Below are positions 8,646-16,992 of a stretch of 64,000 bases of DNA, in pieces (the stretch's first letter is position 1; each line of letters opens with the position of its first letter). Where the stretch lies: contig NZ_KK211144.1 in the NCBI RefSeq assembly GCF_000620505.1, positions 689,681 through 753,680 on the forward strand, in the 5' to 3' direction. Position numbers and translations under genes: made by a program. This DNA is from Sulfitobacter sp. 20_GPM-1509m. GTDB taxonomy: Bacteria; Pseudomonadota; Alphaproteobacteria; Rhodobacterales; Rhodobacteraceae. A model generated the notes under the pieces. It made no database searches, was not told where the DNA came from, and saw only the letters and a program-made list of their open reading frames with translations.

Positions 8646-9418
8646 CCGTTCAACCGCGCCTGAATGTCCAGAAGGTCAGCCCAGGCCTCACGCTTGGCCA
8701 GCGGATTGCGCAACAGATGGGCGGGCGCAAACATCGGCATTGCAGGCTTGCCGCACACCTCTTTCCACGTGCCGCGCATCCGCGTGATGCCGGGTTTCCC
8801 GATCAGCGCCTGTGCTGCCACATTGCCCATGATCACAACCACATCCGGGTCGGCCAGCACGATGTGACGCTCCAGAAACGGGGCCAGCATGGCAATCTCT
8901 TCGCCGCTGGGCGCGCGGTCCTGCGGTGTGCGCCACGGCAGCGCCAGCGTGGTGTAGACCGGCACATCCATGCCCCGCCCCATGCCGATGGCCGCAAACA
9001 TGGCATCCAGCAACGCGCCTTCGGCTCCGACAAATGGCATACCGGCACGGTCTTCCTCGCGCGTTGGCACATCGCCTACGATCATCACCCGCGCCGACGG
9101 ATCACCATCGGCAAAGACCAGATTGCGCGCGCCTTTTTGCAGATCGCAGTGGCCAAAGCTGTCCAAGGCCGCCCGCAACGCGTCAATGTCAGCTGCCTGC
9201 GTGGCTGCGGCACGCGCCAGCGCTGGCACGTCCACCTGTGTTTCGACAAAGCGCACCGGCCCGCGCTGTGGCGCCTCGGGGGCTGCCGCCTTGGGTCGGG
9301 GTGCCGCTGCCGGGGTTTCATAGCGGTTGACGGGCGCATCCATGATGCATTCGTCCACCCCCAGTTCGACCTGCCAGACCAGCATCGCGGCGGCGTCATG
9401 ATAGCTCAGTGATTCCAT
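8642..9418 (-). CDS. Divergent family-4-like uracil-DNA glycosylase lacking most Fe-S cysteines
   Basis: This 258-residue protein has an Ala/Pro-rich N-terminal 80 residues and a family-4 UDG-like domain (about 85-255; [18 protein letters not shown] and GTWKEV..LLRNP match the family). Canonical enzymes use GEAPG and a His-Pro motif and bind a 4Fe-4S cluster through four Cys. Here the first motif is G115-D-V-P-T, the His-Pro motif reads F-A-P-A-H, and only one cluster cysteine (C91) remains: the others align with F88, W162 and L178. Glycosylase activity is therefore uncertain. The gene starts the moaB-direction operon and is divergent from pyrB. Confidence 0.8.
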   Translation of the reverse strand: MESLSYHDAAAMLVWQVELGVDECIMDAPVNRYETPAAAPRPKAAAPEAPQRGPVRFVETQVDVPALARAAATQAADIDALRAALDSFGHCDLQKGARNLVFADGDPSARVMIVGDVPTREEDRAGMPFVGAEGALLDAMFAAIGMGRGMDVPVYTTLALPWRTPQDRAPSGEEIAMLAPFLERHIVLADPDVVVIMGNVAAQALIGKPGITRMRGTWKEVCGKPAMPMFAPAHLLRNPLAKREAWADLLDIQARLNG

Positions 9419-9535
9419 GCCCCCACTCTACGCCGCCCCGCGCCCAGACAAAACGTCTGTTGCACGTCACCTGCCACGATGCTTGCCGCCCCCCGACAGC
9501 GTCCCTATAAAGCCCGCAGCATCGGAGACGCGCGC

Positions 9536-10477
9536 ATGACCTTCAAACACCGCCACCTGCTGGGCATCGAACCGCTCGCCCCCTCGGACATCACGACACT
9601 GCTGGATCTGGCGGATGACTATGTCACCCTGAACCGCACCGCCAAACATTCCGACACGCTGGCGGGGCTGACCCAGATCAACATGTTCTTTGAAAACTCG
9701 ACCCGAACGCAGGCGTCGTTCGAAATCGCGGGCAAACGGCTGGGTGCTGACGTGATGAACATGGCGATGCAGGCCTCGTCGATCAAAAAAGGCGAAACCC
9801 TGATCGACACTGCCATGACCCTGAACGCCATGCATCCCGACCTGCTGGTGGTGCGCCACCCGCAATCGGGCGCGGTCGATTTGTTGGCGCAAAAGGTCAA
9901 TTGCGCCGTGCTGAACGCCGGTGACGGGCGCCACGAACACCCCACCCAGGCGCTGCTGGACGCGCTGACGATCCGCCGCGCCAAGGGCCGCCTGCACCGC
10001 CTGTCCATCGCCATCTGCGGCGACATCGCCCACAGCCGCGTGGCCCGCAGCAACATCATGCTGCTGGGCAAGATGGAGAACCGCATCCGCCTGATCGCCC
10101 CGCCCACGCTGATGCCTTCGGGCATCGAGGAATTCGGCGTCGAAGTCTTTGACGACATGGCCAAAGGGCTGAAAGACGTCGATGTGGTGATGATGTTGCG
10201 CTTGCAAAAAGAACGCATGGATGGCGGCTTTATCCCCAGCGAACGTGAATATTACCACAGGTTTGGACTGGATTCCGAAAAGCTTGCACATGCCAAGCCC
10301 GACGCCATCGTCATGCACCCCGGCCCGATGAACCGCGGCGTGGAAATCGACGGCACATTGGCCGACGACATCAACCGCAGCGTCATTCAGGAACAGGTGG
10401 AAATGGGCGTTGCCGTGCGCATGGCCGCGATGGACCTGCTGGCGCAAAACCTGCGCGCCGAACGCGCGGCGGCCTGA
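9536..10477 (+). CDS. pyrB: Aspartate carbamoyltransferase catalytic subunit
   Basis: This 313-residue ATCase catalytic chain joins carbamoyl phosphate and aspartate in pyrimidine synthesis. The phosphate-binding S55-T-R-T58 in [13 protein letters not shown], the [10 protein letters not shown] motif and the C-terminal [12 protein letters not shown] are intact. The ATG at 9536 has GGAG 8 bp upstream; the frame is open 57 bp further but without family similarity. No pyrI regulatory gene is present. Instead a dihydroorotase-like gene lacking catalytic residues follows two genes later, which suggests the pseudo-DHOase-dependent ATCase architecture known from Pseudomonas. Confidence 0.95.
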   Translation: MTFKHRHLLGIEPLAPSDITTLLDLADDYVTLNRTAKHSDTLAGLTQINMFFENSTRTQASFEIAGKRLGADVMNMAMQASSIKKGETLIDTAMTLNAMHPDLLVVRHPQSGAVDLLAQKVNCAVLNAGDGRHEHPTQALLDALTIRRAKGRLHRLSIAICGDIAHSRVARSNIMLLGKMENRIRLIAPPTLMPSGIEEFGVEVFDDMAKGLKDVDVVMMLRLQKERMDGGFIPSEREYYHRFGLDSEKLAHAKPDAIVMHPGPMNRGVEIDGTLADDINRSVIQEQVEMGVAVRMAAMDLLAQNLRAERAAA

Positions 10478-10547
10478 GACTGGTCGCGCCCCGCGCGCGA
10501 CATATGTTGAACACCAACACCTGTAAGCCGCAAAGGGCACCCTGCTG

Positions 10548-11087
10548 ATGAGCCTTGCCGAAATCCCCCCGATGGAACGTGGCCGCCTGCGCCTGTTCGC
10601 CATCAACAAGACCGAAGCCGAAATCCGCGCGATCCTGGACGAAGGCACCTACGGCATTCAGAAGCTGTTGGGCGCCAACGATCTGAACCCCGATTATATC
10701 GAAGTGTTCCGCGTGGCCGATCTGGGAGACATGGGCCTGGATGACTATCTGCACACTGGCTATGACATCTCGCGTGCCCAGCTTGATCCACAGGCGGGGC
10801 GCCTGCGCGCGCTCGAAGGGTATGTGCTGGTTGTGCTGTCGCTGGCCTTCCGCGATCTGCATGTGACCCTGCCTGCCACACCTGATCTGACGCTGATCGG
10901 CACGTTCGGTGCGCCTGCAGTGGAGTGGACGACGTCGGAAACCATCACCAGCACCTCGGCCGATCCATACAGCGGTCCGCCCAAGGCCAGCAGGCCGGTG
11001 TCGGATGCCGCCATGTCGGGCCGCGTGGCCACGGTGGCGCTGCTGGTGATCTTCCTGATCACGGCACTTGTGGTCTGGATCGCATGA
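10548..11087 (+). CDS. Conserved-locus protein with C-terminal membrane anchor
   Basis: This 179-residue protein has no family I recognise. Residues 1-130 look like a soluble mixed alpha/beta domain (ETEAEIRAI-like helix region, then YDISRAQLDP and a hydrophobic LEGYVLVVLSLAF strand). A Ser/Thr/Pro-rich linker follows. The last 20 residues (VATVALLVIFLITALVVWIA) form a TM helix ending at the C-terminus, giving a tail-anchored topology. It sits 70 bp after pyrB and overlaps the next gene by 4 bp (ATGA). Position inside the pyrB-pyrC'-plsY string suggests a membrane link to one of those pathways, but that is inference. Confidence 0.75.
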   Translation: MSLAEIPPMERGRLRLFAINKTEAEIRAILDEGTYGIQKLLGANDLNPDYIEVFRVADLGDMGLDDYLHTGYDISRAQLDPQAGRLRALEGYVLVVLSLAFRDLHVTLPATPDLTLIGTFGAPAVEWTTSETITSTSADPYSGPPKASRPVSDAAMSGRVATVALLVIFLITALVVWIA

Positions 11088-11512
11088 ATTTCACACACAC
11101 CGTCCATCGCCGCGATCTGGCGGTGACGGCTGGGCGTGCGCTGGTGCTGTTCTGGATGGGTGCCGCCATGGCGGCGATTGTCTGGGCGCTGTCCCTGCCG
11201 GTCTGGGCATGGGCGGTTCTGGCCGCGGCATGGGTGGCACAGGCCACGCGGCCCTATTGGGAAAACGGCGATAACGTGGTCGCGGTGCTGCGCGTCACCG
11301 ACGAATTCCTGATCATTCAGGACCGCCGTACGAAAGAGGGCGAAGCCCGCACAGTTGCCCTGCGCGATATCGTCGAGGTCAGTCACATCGGCAGCATCGT
11401 CGCTGTGCGGTGTCAGGACGATCACCGCGACGGAACCTCGGTGGGGATCAAGGCGGCCTCTGCCCTGGCCGACCGCATCCGCGAGGCCGTGGCGGCGGCA
11501 AAGCAAGGCTAA
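11084..11512 (+). CDS. Small membrane protein, two TM segments plus cytoplasmic domain
   Basis: This 142-residue protein starts at the ATG that overlaps the preceding stop (ATGA). Two adjacent hydrophobic segments (about residues 17-52; ALVLFWMGAAMAAIVWAL then VWAWAVLAAAWVAQA) are followed by a beta-rich domain of about 85 residues (VVAVLRVTDEFLIIQDRR and VALRDIVEVSHIGSIVAVRC) that recalls a small PH-like or bPH fold. I cannot assign a function. It is translationally coupled to the tail-anchored protein, so the two probably act together. Confidence 0.75.
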   Translation: MNFTHTVHRRDLAVTAGRALVLFWMGAAMAAIVWALSLPVWAWAVLAAAWVAQATRPYWENGDNVVAVLRVTDEFLIIQDRRTKEGEARTVALRDIVEVSHIGSIVAVRCQDDHRDGTSVGIKAASALADRIREAVAAAKQG

Positions 11513-11562
11513 TCGCCACCCCTCGCCCCTTTCACTGACGCCCATTCCCCGCTAAAGCCTGT

Positions 11563-12885
11563 GTGAACACCGGAATGAGGATGCCGCCCTTGACCCTGAC
11601 CCTCTTTACCAACGCCCGCCTGATCGACCCCGAGATCGGACAGATCATCGACGGAGGCCTTCTGGTCGAGGATGGCAAGATCACCGACATCCTGACCCAA
11701 CCCGTTGAAAACCCGAACACCTATGGCGCTGACAGCATCATCGATTGTGCGGGCAAATACCTGGCTCCCGGGATCATCGACATTGGCGTGAAGGTCTGTG
11801 AACCCGGCGAGCGGCACAAGGAAAGCTTCCGCTCGGCCGGTGCCGCCGCTGCGGCGGGCGGTGTCACGACCATCGTCACACGCCCCGACACCGATCCGGC
11901 CATCGACAATCCCGAGACGCTGGAATTTGTCATCCGTCGCGCCCGCGAAGCCGCCCCTGTGCATGTCCTGCCCATGGCCGCGCTGACCAAGGGCCGGATG
12001 GGCCGCGAAATGACCGAGATCAGCTTTCTGCTGGACGCCGGTGCCGTGGCCTTTACCGACTGTGACCACGTGGTGACCGACACCAAGGTGTTTTCCCGCG
12101 CGCTGACTTATGCCCGTTCGCTGGGCGCGCTGGTGATCGCGCATGTGCAAGAGCCCGGGCTGAGCAAGGGGGCTTGCGTGACTTCAGGCAAGTTCGCCTC
12201 GTTGCGCGGCCTTCCGGGGGTGACGCCGATGGCCGAGCGCATGGCGCTGGACCGCGACATCGCGCTGATCGAGATGACCGGCGCGCGCTACCACGTCGAC
12301 CAGATCACCACCGCCCGCGCCCTGCCCGCGCTGGCGCGGGCCAAGGCCAACGGTCTGGACATCACGGCGGGCACCTCGGTCCACCACCTGACGCTGAACG
12401 CGCTGGACGTGGCCGACTATCGCACCTTCTTCAAACTGAAACCGCCCCTGCGCGACGAGGACGACCGCGTGGCGGTGGCCGAAGCCGTCGCCTCGGGGCT
12501 GATCGACATCATCTCGTCGATGCACACGCCGCAGGACGAAGAAAGCAAACGCCTGCCCTTCGAGGAAGCCGCCAGCGGGGCCGTGGCACTGGAAACCTTC
12601 CTGCCTGCCGCATTGCGGCTGGTACACGCGGATCTGATCGATCTGCCACACCTGTGGCGCGCCATGTCGCTGAACCCTGCGAAACGTCTAGGCCTGCCCT
12701 CCGGCCGTCTGGCTGCGGGTGCGCCTGCCGATCTGGTGCTGTTCGACGCCGATGCGCCCTTTGTCATGGACCGCACAACCCTGCGGTCAAAATCCCGCAA
12801 CACGCCGTTTGACGGCCAGCGTATGCAGGGTAAGGTGCTGGCAACATATGTGGACGGCGCATGTGTCTTTGAAATGGGGGCCTGA
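11563..12885 (+). CDS. pyrC': Dihydroorotase-like protein without catalytic metal site (PyrC'-type)
   Basis: This amidohydrolase-fold protein of about 440 residues aligns with type I dihydroorotases, but the metal-binding signature is gone. The usual D-x-H-x-H-x-R-E-P-G reads D73-I-G-V-K-V-C-E-P-G, and the later D-H-A-P-H reads M-H-T-P-Q. VHHLTLNALD and the C-terminal LVLFDADAPFVMDRTTLRSKSRNTPF region persist. In Pseudomonas an inactive PyrC' is needed to assemble dodecameric ATCase with PyrB; the same role is inferred here. The GTG at 11563 is the longest start; ATG at 11575 or 11581, or TTG at 11590 (GAGG 9 bp upstream), are possible. plsY follows immediately. Confidence 0.85.
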   Translation: MNTGMRMPPLTLTLFTNARLIDPEIGQIIDGGLLVEDGKITDILTQPVENPNTYGADSIIDCAGKYLAPGIIDIGVKVCEPGERHKESFRSAGAAAAAGGVTTIVTRPDTDPAIDNPETLEFVIRRAREAAPVHVLPMAALTKGRMGREMTEISFLLDAGAVAFTDCDHVVTDTKVFSRALTYARSLGALVIAHVQEPGLSKGACVTSGKFASLRGLPGVTPMAERMALDRDIALIEMTGARYHVDQITTARALPALARAKANGLDITAGTSVHHLTLNALDVADYRTFFKLKPPLRDEDDRVAVAEAVASGLIDIISSMHTPQDEESKRLPFEEAASGAVALETFLPAALRLVHADLIDLPHLWRAMSLNPAKRLGLPSGRLAAGAPADLVLFDADAPFVMDRTTLRSKSRNTPFDGQRMQGKVLATYVDGACVFEMGA

Positions 12886-13494
12886 ATGCCGCTGATCGAA
12901 AGCTCTTCCCTGACCCTCTTGCTGTGGGCGCTCATCGGCTATGGACTGGGATCGATCCCCTTCGGCCTGCTGCTGACGCAACTGCTGGGACTGGGCAACC
13001 TGCGCGAGATCGGGTCAGGCAATATCGGCGCCACCAACGTGCTGCGCACCGGGAACAAGACCGCCGCCGCCCTGACCCTGCTGCTGGACGCAGGCAAGGG
13101 CGTGGTCGCCGTGCTGCTGGCCCGCATCTACGCAGGCGAAGACGCCGCGCAACTGGCCGCCCTGATGGCGATGCTGGGCCACTGCTATCCTGTCTGGCTG
13201 GGCTTCAAGGGCGGCAAGGGCGTGGCCACATTCCTGGGGCTGATGTGGGCGCTGGCCTGGCCCGTGGGCCTGGGCTGCTGCATCGCTTGGGCGTTGGCCG
13301 CATTCCTCACGCGGATTTCCTCCATGGGCGGGCTGATGGCCGCGGCGATCTCGACCTTTCTGCTGGTCCTGTCGGGCAATGGTACCATGCTGCTGCTGGG
13401 CATTGCGCTGACCCTGCTGGTGTTCTGGCGCCACCGTGCGAACATCACCCGCATCCGTCAGGGCACCGAACCCAAGATCGGCCAGAAATCCTGA
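12886..13494 (+). CDS. plsY: Acyl-phosphate:glycerol-3-phosphate acyltransferase
   Basis: This 202-residue integral membrane enzyme transfers an acyl group from acyl phosphate to glycerol-3-phosphate, the first step of phospholipid synthesis. The three PlsY motifs are present: GSGNIGATNVLRTGNK, HCYPVWLGFKGGKGVATF and RHRANITRIRQGTEPKIG. Five or so TM segments are visible. The ATG directly abuts the TGA of the dihydroorotase-like gene with no gap, so translation is coupled. Confidence 0.95.
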   Translation: MPLIESSSLTLLLWALIGYGLGSIPFGLLLTQLLGLGNLREIGSGNIGATNVLRTGNKTAAALTLLLDAGKGVVAVLLARIYAGEDAAQLAALMAMLGHCYPVWLGFKGGKGVATFLGLMWALAWPVGLGCCIAWALAAFLTRISSMGGLMAAAISTFLLVLSGNGTMLLLGIALTLLVFWRHRANITRIRQGTEPKIGQKS

Positions 13495-13557
13495 CTGCCA
13501 GCCGGGTGCCGCGATGCGCAGGTCGTAAACAGGCTTGACGTGACAGTCCATTCTGAT

Positions 13558-13577
13558 ATTTCTGTCATTACAGAAAT
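13558..13577. promoter_or_regulatory. Candidate GbsR-type operator, copy 1
   Basis: ATTTCTG-N6-CAGAAAT with spacer TCATTA (the arms extend to ATTTCTGT/ACAGAAAT). It lies 15 bp before the regulator ATG at 13592 and could block its own expression. The same half-sites and spacing recur at 14155-14174, which makes chance unlikely. Confidence 0.65.
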
Positions 13578-13591
13578 CAGTGAGATGGGAC

Positions 13592-14137
13592 ATGCACCTG
13601 ACCCCCGCCATGCAAGACTTTATCCTCCACTGGGGAGAGATGGGCAACAAATGGGGCACCAACAGGTCCGTGGCGCAAATCCACGCGCTGCTGCACATCT
13701 CTCCCGAACCGCTGACCGCAGAGGATATATGCGAATTGCTGAACCTCGCGCGCTCGAACGTCTCGACCGGGTTGAAAGAGCTGCAAGCCCAAGGGCTGGT
13801 CAAGGCCAGCCGCCAGTTGGGTGACCGCCGCGATCATTTCCATTCGATCCGCGATATGTTCGACCTGGTCCAGACCGTGGTGCGCACACGCCGCGAGCGG
13901 GAATATGCGCCGACGCTGGCAGCGCTGCGCGAGGTCAAGACACAGGCCGCGACCGACGCCACCCCCGCCGCCGTTCAAAAGCGCATCGACGACACGCTGG
14001 AAACGATGCAGCTGTTCGACGACTGGTACACCGACATCGACCGCATTCCGCGCGGCGTGCAGTTGACCCTGCTCAAGATGGGCGCGCGCATTGCCCGCTT
14101 TATCCCCAAGGGGAAATCGAAACCCGAGGCGGAGTGA
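13592..14137 (+). CDS. GbsR/MarR-family transcriptional regulator
   Basis: This 181-residue protein is of the GbsR/MarR winged-helix type. A helical N-terminus (MHLTPAMQDFILHWGEMGNKWG) leads into the wHTH (about 40-95: LTAEDICELLNLARSNVSTGLKEL as helix-turn-helix, then RQLGDRRDHFHS as the wing). A long C-terminal dimerisation helix set follows. The ATG at 13592 is preferred over the GTG at 13580, which overlaps the operator arm. Its stop overlaps a GTG of the next frame, and a second operator covers the start of that gene, so autoregulation and control of the downstream membrane proteins are likely. The ligand is unknown. Confidence 0.85.
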   Translation: MHLTPAMQDFILHWGEMGNKWGTNRSVAQIHALLHISPEPLTAEDICELLNLARSNVSTGLKELQAQGLVKASRQLGDRRDHFHSIRDMFDLVQTVVRTRREREYAPTLAALREVKTQAATDATPAAVQKRIDDTLETMQLFDDWYTDIDRIPRGVQLTLLKMGARIARFIPKGKSKPEAE

Positions 14138-14154
14138 TTTTTTCACGATTGGAG

Positions 14155-14174
14155 ATTTCTGAAATGACAGAAAT
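14155..14174. promoter_or_regulatory. Candidate GbsR-type operator, copy 2, overlapping a start codon
   Basis: ATTTCTG (14155-14161) and CAGAAAT (14168-14174) are separated by AAATGA, which contains the ATG of the next gene. The dyad has the same arms and the same 6-bp spacing as the site at 13558-13577. A repressor bound here would block initiation of a local promoter or elongation from upstream. Confidence 0.6.
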
Positions 14175-14613
14175 TACTGCAAAATACGACGGAATTTTCT
14201 GGAGCGCTCCCCGCACCAGCCCCCGTTACCTGATTGATCCGGTGGCATTTTTCATCGCCCTGTTCGGCGCACCGCTGTTGGTGGCGTTGCTGGGGTTCTG
14301 GGCCCTTTTTATCCCGGTCTTTGCGCTGGTGTTTGGCGGGCCGATCTACTTGCTTCTGGCCACCCCAGCACTGCTGATCCATCTGCGGTTTCGCGATGGC
14401 GACACAGGGGGGATCATAACTCTGGCCTTCACCATCGTGATTGGCACCGCAGCCGCAGGCTGGGTCTATGGCCTGCTGGTCCCAGACAGCGACGCGGCGA
14501 TCTTCGCCCTGTTCTACGGTGGCTTCGGCCTGGTCCTCGGGCCGCTGTGGGGATGGGCCTTCGGCTGGATCTACAACCGGTTGCGCAGCGATTTCAGCCG
14601 CGTGCCACATTGA
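14164..14613 (+). CDS. Small polytopic membrane protein in GbsR locus
   Basis: This 149-residue protein has about four TM segments (two in residues 25-70, one near 85-105, one near 112-135) and a short polar N-terminus (MTEITAKYDG). I do not recognise a family. The ATG at 14164 is chosen because GGAG lies 9 bp upstream; the earlier GTG at 14134 would add 10 residues and has no clear ribosome site. The start codon lies inside the second GbsR-type operator, so it is probably the main target of that regulator. Confidence 0.75.
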   Translation: MTEITAKYDGIFWSAPRTSPRYLIDPVAFFIALFGAPLLVALLGFWALFIPVFALVFGGPIYLLLATPALLIHLRFRDGDTGGIITLAFTIVIGTAAAGWVYGLLVPDSDAAIFALFYGGFGLVLGPLWGWAFGWIYNRLRSDFSRVPH

Positions 14614-14637
14614 ATTCCTGCATCACAAAGGAGACAT

Positions 14638-14979
14638 ATGATGCTGATACTTGCCTTGATATACCTTGCCATTGCCTTTGGCATGCTGATTGCACTGGCT
14701 GCCATGATCCTGAAAATCGGCACCTTGCTGGGTGAATGCCCCGCGGCACGGCAAGCCGCCCGCGCGGCGGCAGTGACCATCGCCACCGGCTTTTGCGCCA
14801 TCGGCGCAGGCGGCGTGGCGTTGATTGGTGGCGCACTGCCTTTGGTCCAATCCGAACCAGCCGCTGGGCTGATGCTGGCGCTGGGGCTGGCGGCCTTGTG
14901 TCTGGGACTGGGCTTTACCCATGCCGTGGGCACCCTGCGCGCCGTGGTCAAAGACGCGCCTGCCGCAACTGCGACCTAA
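14638..14979 (+). CDS. Small membrane protein (three TM segments)
   Basis: This 113-residue protein has three hydrophobic helices (residues 2-28, 45-67 and 75-97) joined by short Ala/Arg loops. AAAGGAG precedes the tandem ATG-ATG at 14638, a strong initiation site. It follows the previous membrane protein by 24 bp and is likely in the same GbsR-controlled transcript. No family is recognised. The small size and lack of charged TM residues argue against a transporter on its own. Confidence 0.7.
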   Translation: MMLILALIYLAIAFGMLIALAAMILKIGTLLGECPAARQAARAAAVTIATGFCAIGAGGVALIGGALPLVQSEPAAGLMLALGLAALCLGLGFTHAVGTLRAVVKDAPAATAT

Positions 14980-15047
14980 AACACAGCGGCTGGTCTGTTG
15001 ACGACAGGCCAGCCAACCGCCACCTTGCACTCGATAGGAGACCCAAA

Positions 15048-15551
15048 ATGCGACTGATCTGTCTGGCCCTTGCCACCGCTGTGATGATCCCTGCCGATGC
15101 AGGAGCCCAAGGCGGTCTGGCCCCGCCCCCACCGCTGGTCGGACAGGCCGAACAGTTGTTTCTGACCCATTGCCTGCCCCATGCCGATGATCCATCCCGC
15201 GCCCTGGAGGGCCTTCTGGGCAGTGGCGCGTTCGAAACGCATCAGACAGCTGCCGATGGCATCACCACACTGCACGGCGCAGACGGCCAGCTTGTCGCGC
15301 AGGTTGTTCAGGGGGGTGCCGGCCATGACAGTTGCGCGGTCCGCGCGGGCAACATCCCGGGTGCCAAGCTGAAAACCGGCCAGTCCGCCGCACGTCTGGC
15401 GACCGGCCTGAAACTGTCTCTGGGCCGCGAGGCGCCAAGTCTGCACTATCCCGCAGGGGCGCAAATCATGCATATGGGCGCGCACAGTATCCGCGTCGGC
15501 CAGCCCGCAGGCACAGCCGACGTCGTCGAGATCAGCCTCACGAAATCCTAG
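15048..15551 (+). CDS. Secreted hypothetical protein
   Basis: This 167-residue protein has a signal peptide (MRLICLALATAVMIPADAGA, cleavage expected near AGA-Q) and a mature domain with two cysteines (C46 in THCLPH and C101 in DSCAVR). TAGGAG lies 7 bp before the ATG. The frame is open further upstream but that part is a shadow of the membrane protein gene. It is the last gene of the GbsR locus, and its stop overlaps the convergent gshA stop by 4 bp. I do not recognise the fold. Confidence 0.75.
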   Translation: MRLICLALATAVMIPADAGAQGGLAPPPPLVGQAEQLFLTHCLPHADDPSRALEGLLGSGAFETHQTAADGITTLHGADGQLVAQVVQGGAGHDSCAVRAGNIPGAKLKTGQSAARLATGLKLSLGREAPSLHYPAGAQIMHMGAHSIRVGQPAGTADVVEISLTKS

Positions 15552-16918
15552 TAGGAATACTCGGCAAAGATCCGGTTCAGGTCGCCGTTCCAATCGCCGT
15601 TGTAATGGGCCAACAGCTCGTCCGCAGGCGTCTGGCCGGTTTCGACGCTTTCGTGCAGTGCGTTCAGGAAATGCGTCTCGTCAGGGATCAGCCCGCCCGC
15701 TCCGGGGCGCGCACGCGCTTGCAGGCCCGCCTTGGAAATCTCCAGCGATGCGCGTGCAATGTCCATCATCGACACATCGCCCACCTGCGCCTGCAACCCA
15801 TCGACCGAGGCCGCAACGCGCAGACCTTCGCGGGTTTCCGCATCCCAATCCTTGACCAGATCCCATGCCGCATCCAGCGCGCCCTGATCGTACATCAGGC
15901 CGGTCCAGAAGGCAGGCAGCGCACACAGCCGCCGCCACGGGCCGCCATCCGCGCCGCGCATCTCGATGAATTTCTTGATCCGCGCCTCGGGGAAAGCCGT
16001 GGTCAGGTGGTCGGCCCAGTCGGACAGGGTCGGCATTTCACCCGGCAGCGCAGGCAATTGCCCCTTGAGGAAATCGCGGAACGACATGCCCAACGCGTCG
16101 ATGTATTTGCCGTCGCGGTAGACAAAATACATCGGCACATCCAGCGCGTATTGCACCCAGGCTTCGAAACCGAACCCATCCTCGAACACGAATGGCAACA
16201 TGCCGGTGCGCGCCGGATCCAGATCACGCCAGACGCGGCTGCGCCATGATTTGTGACCGTTGGGCTTGCCCTCGAAAAATGGCGAATTCGCAAACAGCGC
16301 CACCGCGACCGGCTGCAAGGCCAGCGCCACGCGCAGCTTTTGCACCATGTCCGCCTCGGAGCCGAAATCCAGATTCACTTGCACAGTACAGGTGCGGCGC
16401 ATCATCGTACGCCCCATCGTGCCGACCTTGCCCATATAGGCGTCCATCAGCTTGTAACGCCCCTTGGGCATCAGCGGCATATCCTCGTGCATCCAGGTAG
16501 GCGCCGCGCCCAGACCGATGAAACCGACGCCGATCTCGTCCGAGATGTCCTTGACCTGACGCAGGTGATCGTTGACCTCGTCACAGGTGCCGTGAATGGT
16601 TTCCAGCGGGGCACCGGACAATTCCAGCGCACCGCCGGGCTCCAGCGACACGTTCGCACCGTTCAGTTCAAGGCCGGTCAGATGCCCGCCTTCACGCACT
16701 TCGGACCAGCCATAGCGGTCGCGCAAGCCTTCCAGCACCGCCACGATCGACTGTTTGCCCTCGAAGGGCAGCGGCTCCAGCGTGTCCTTGATATAGCCGA
16801 ACTTCTCGTGCTCGGTGCCAATACGCCAGTCTTCCTTGGGCTTGCAGCCGTCGGCCAGATACTGTGCCAGTTGGTCGTGATGTTCGATCGGCCCGCCGCC
16901 GGACTGTGGAATAGACAT
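15548..16918 (-). CDS. gshA: Glutamate-cysteine ligase, plant type
   Basis: This 456-residue enzyme makes gamma-glutamylcysteine, the first step of glutathione synthesis. It belongs to the GCS2 class shared by plants and alphaproteobacteria: GTEHEKFGY near residue 35 and a LELNGANVSLEPGGALELSG substrate loop near 83-102. MRRTCTVQVNLDFGSEADM and the C-terminal PDETHFLNALHESVE also fit. Length is typical. No gshB is present in the window. The gene is 74 bp downstream of a membrane-protein gene and is read in the same direction as rsmE. Confidence 0.93.
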   Translation of the reverse strand: MSIPQSGGGPIEHHDQLAQYLADGCKPKEDWRIGTEHEKFGYIKDTLEPLPFEGKQSIVAVLEGLRDRYGWSEVREGGHLTGLELNGANVSLEPGGALELSGAPLETIHGTCDEVNDHLRQVKDISDEIGVGFIGLGAAPTWMHEDMPLMPKGRYKLMDAYMGKVGTMGRTMMRRTCTVQVNLDFGSEADMVQKLRVALALQPVAVALFANSPFFEGKPNGHKSWRSRVWRDLDPARTGMLPFVFEDGFGFEAWVQYALDVPMYFVYRDGKYIDALGMSFRDFLKGQLPALPGEMPTLSDWADHLTTAFPEARIKKFIEMRGADGGPWRRLCALPAFWTGLMYDQGALDAAWDLVKDWDAETREGLRVAASVDGLQAQVGDVSMMDIARASLEISKAGLQARARPGAGGLIPDETHFLNALHESVETGQTPADELLAHYNGDWNGDLNRIFAEYSY

Positions 16919-16992
16919 GCGCTAAGGCCTTTCGTGTACGTCGTTAGACTTGGTGTAGGGCACGGGCAGAAGTGTCAAGGCGCAACAGCCCC

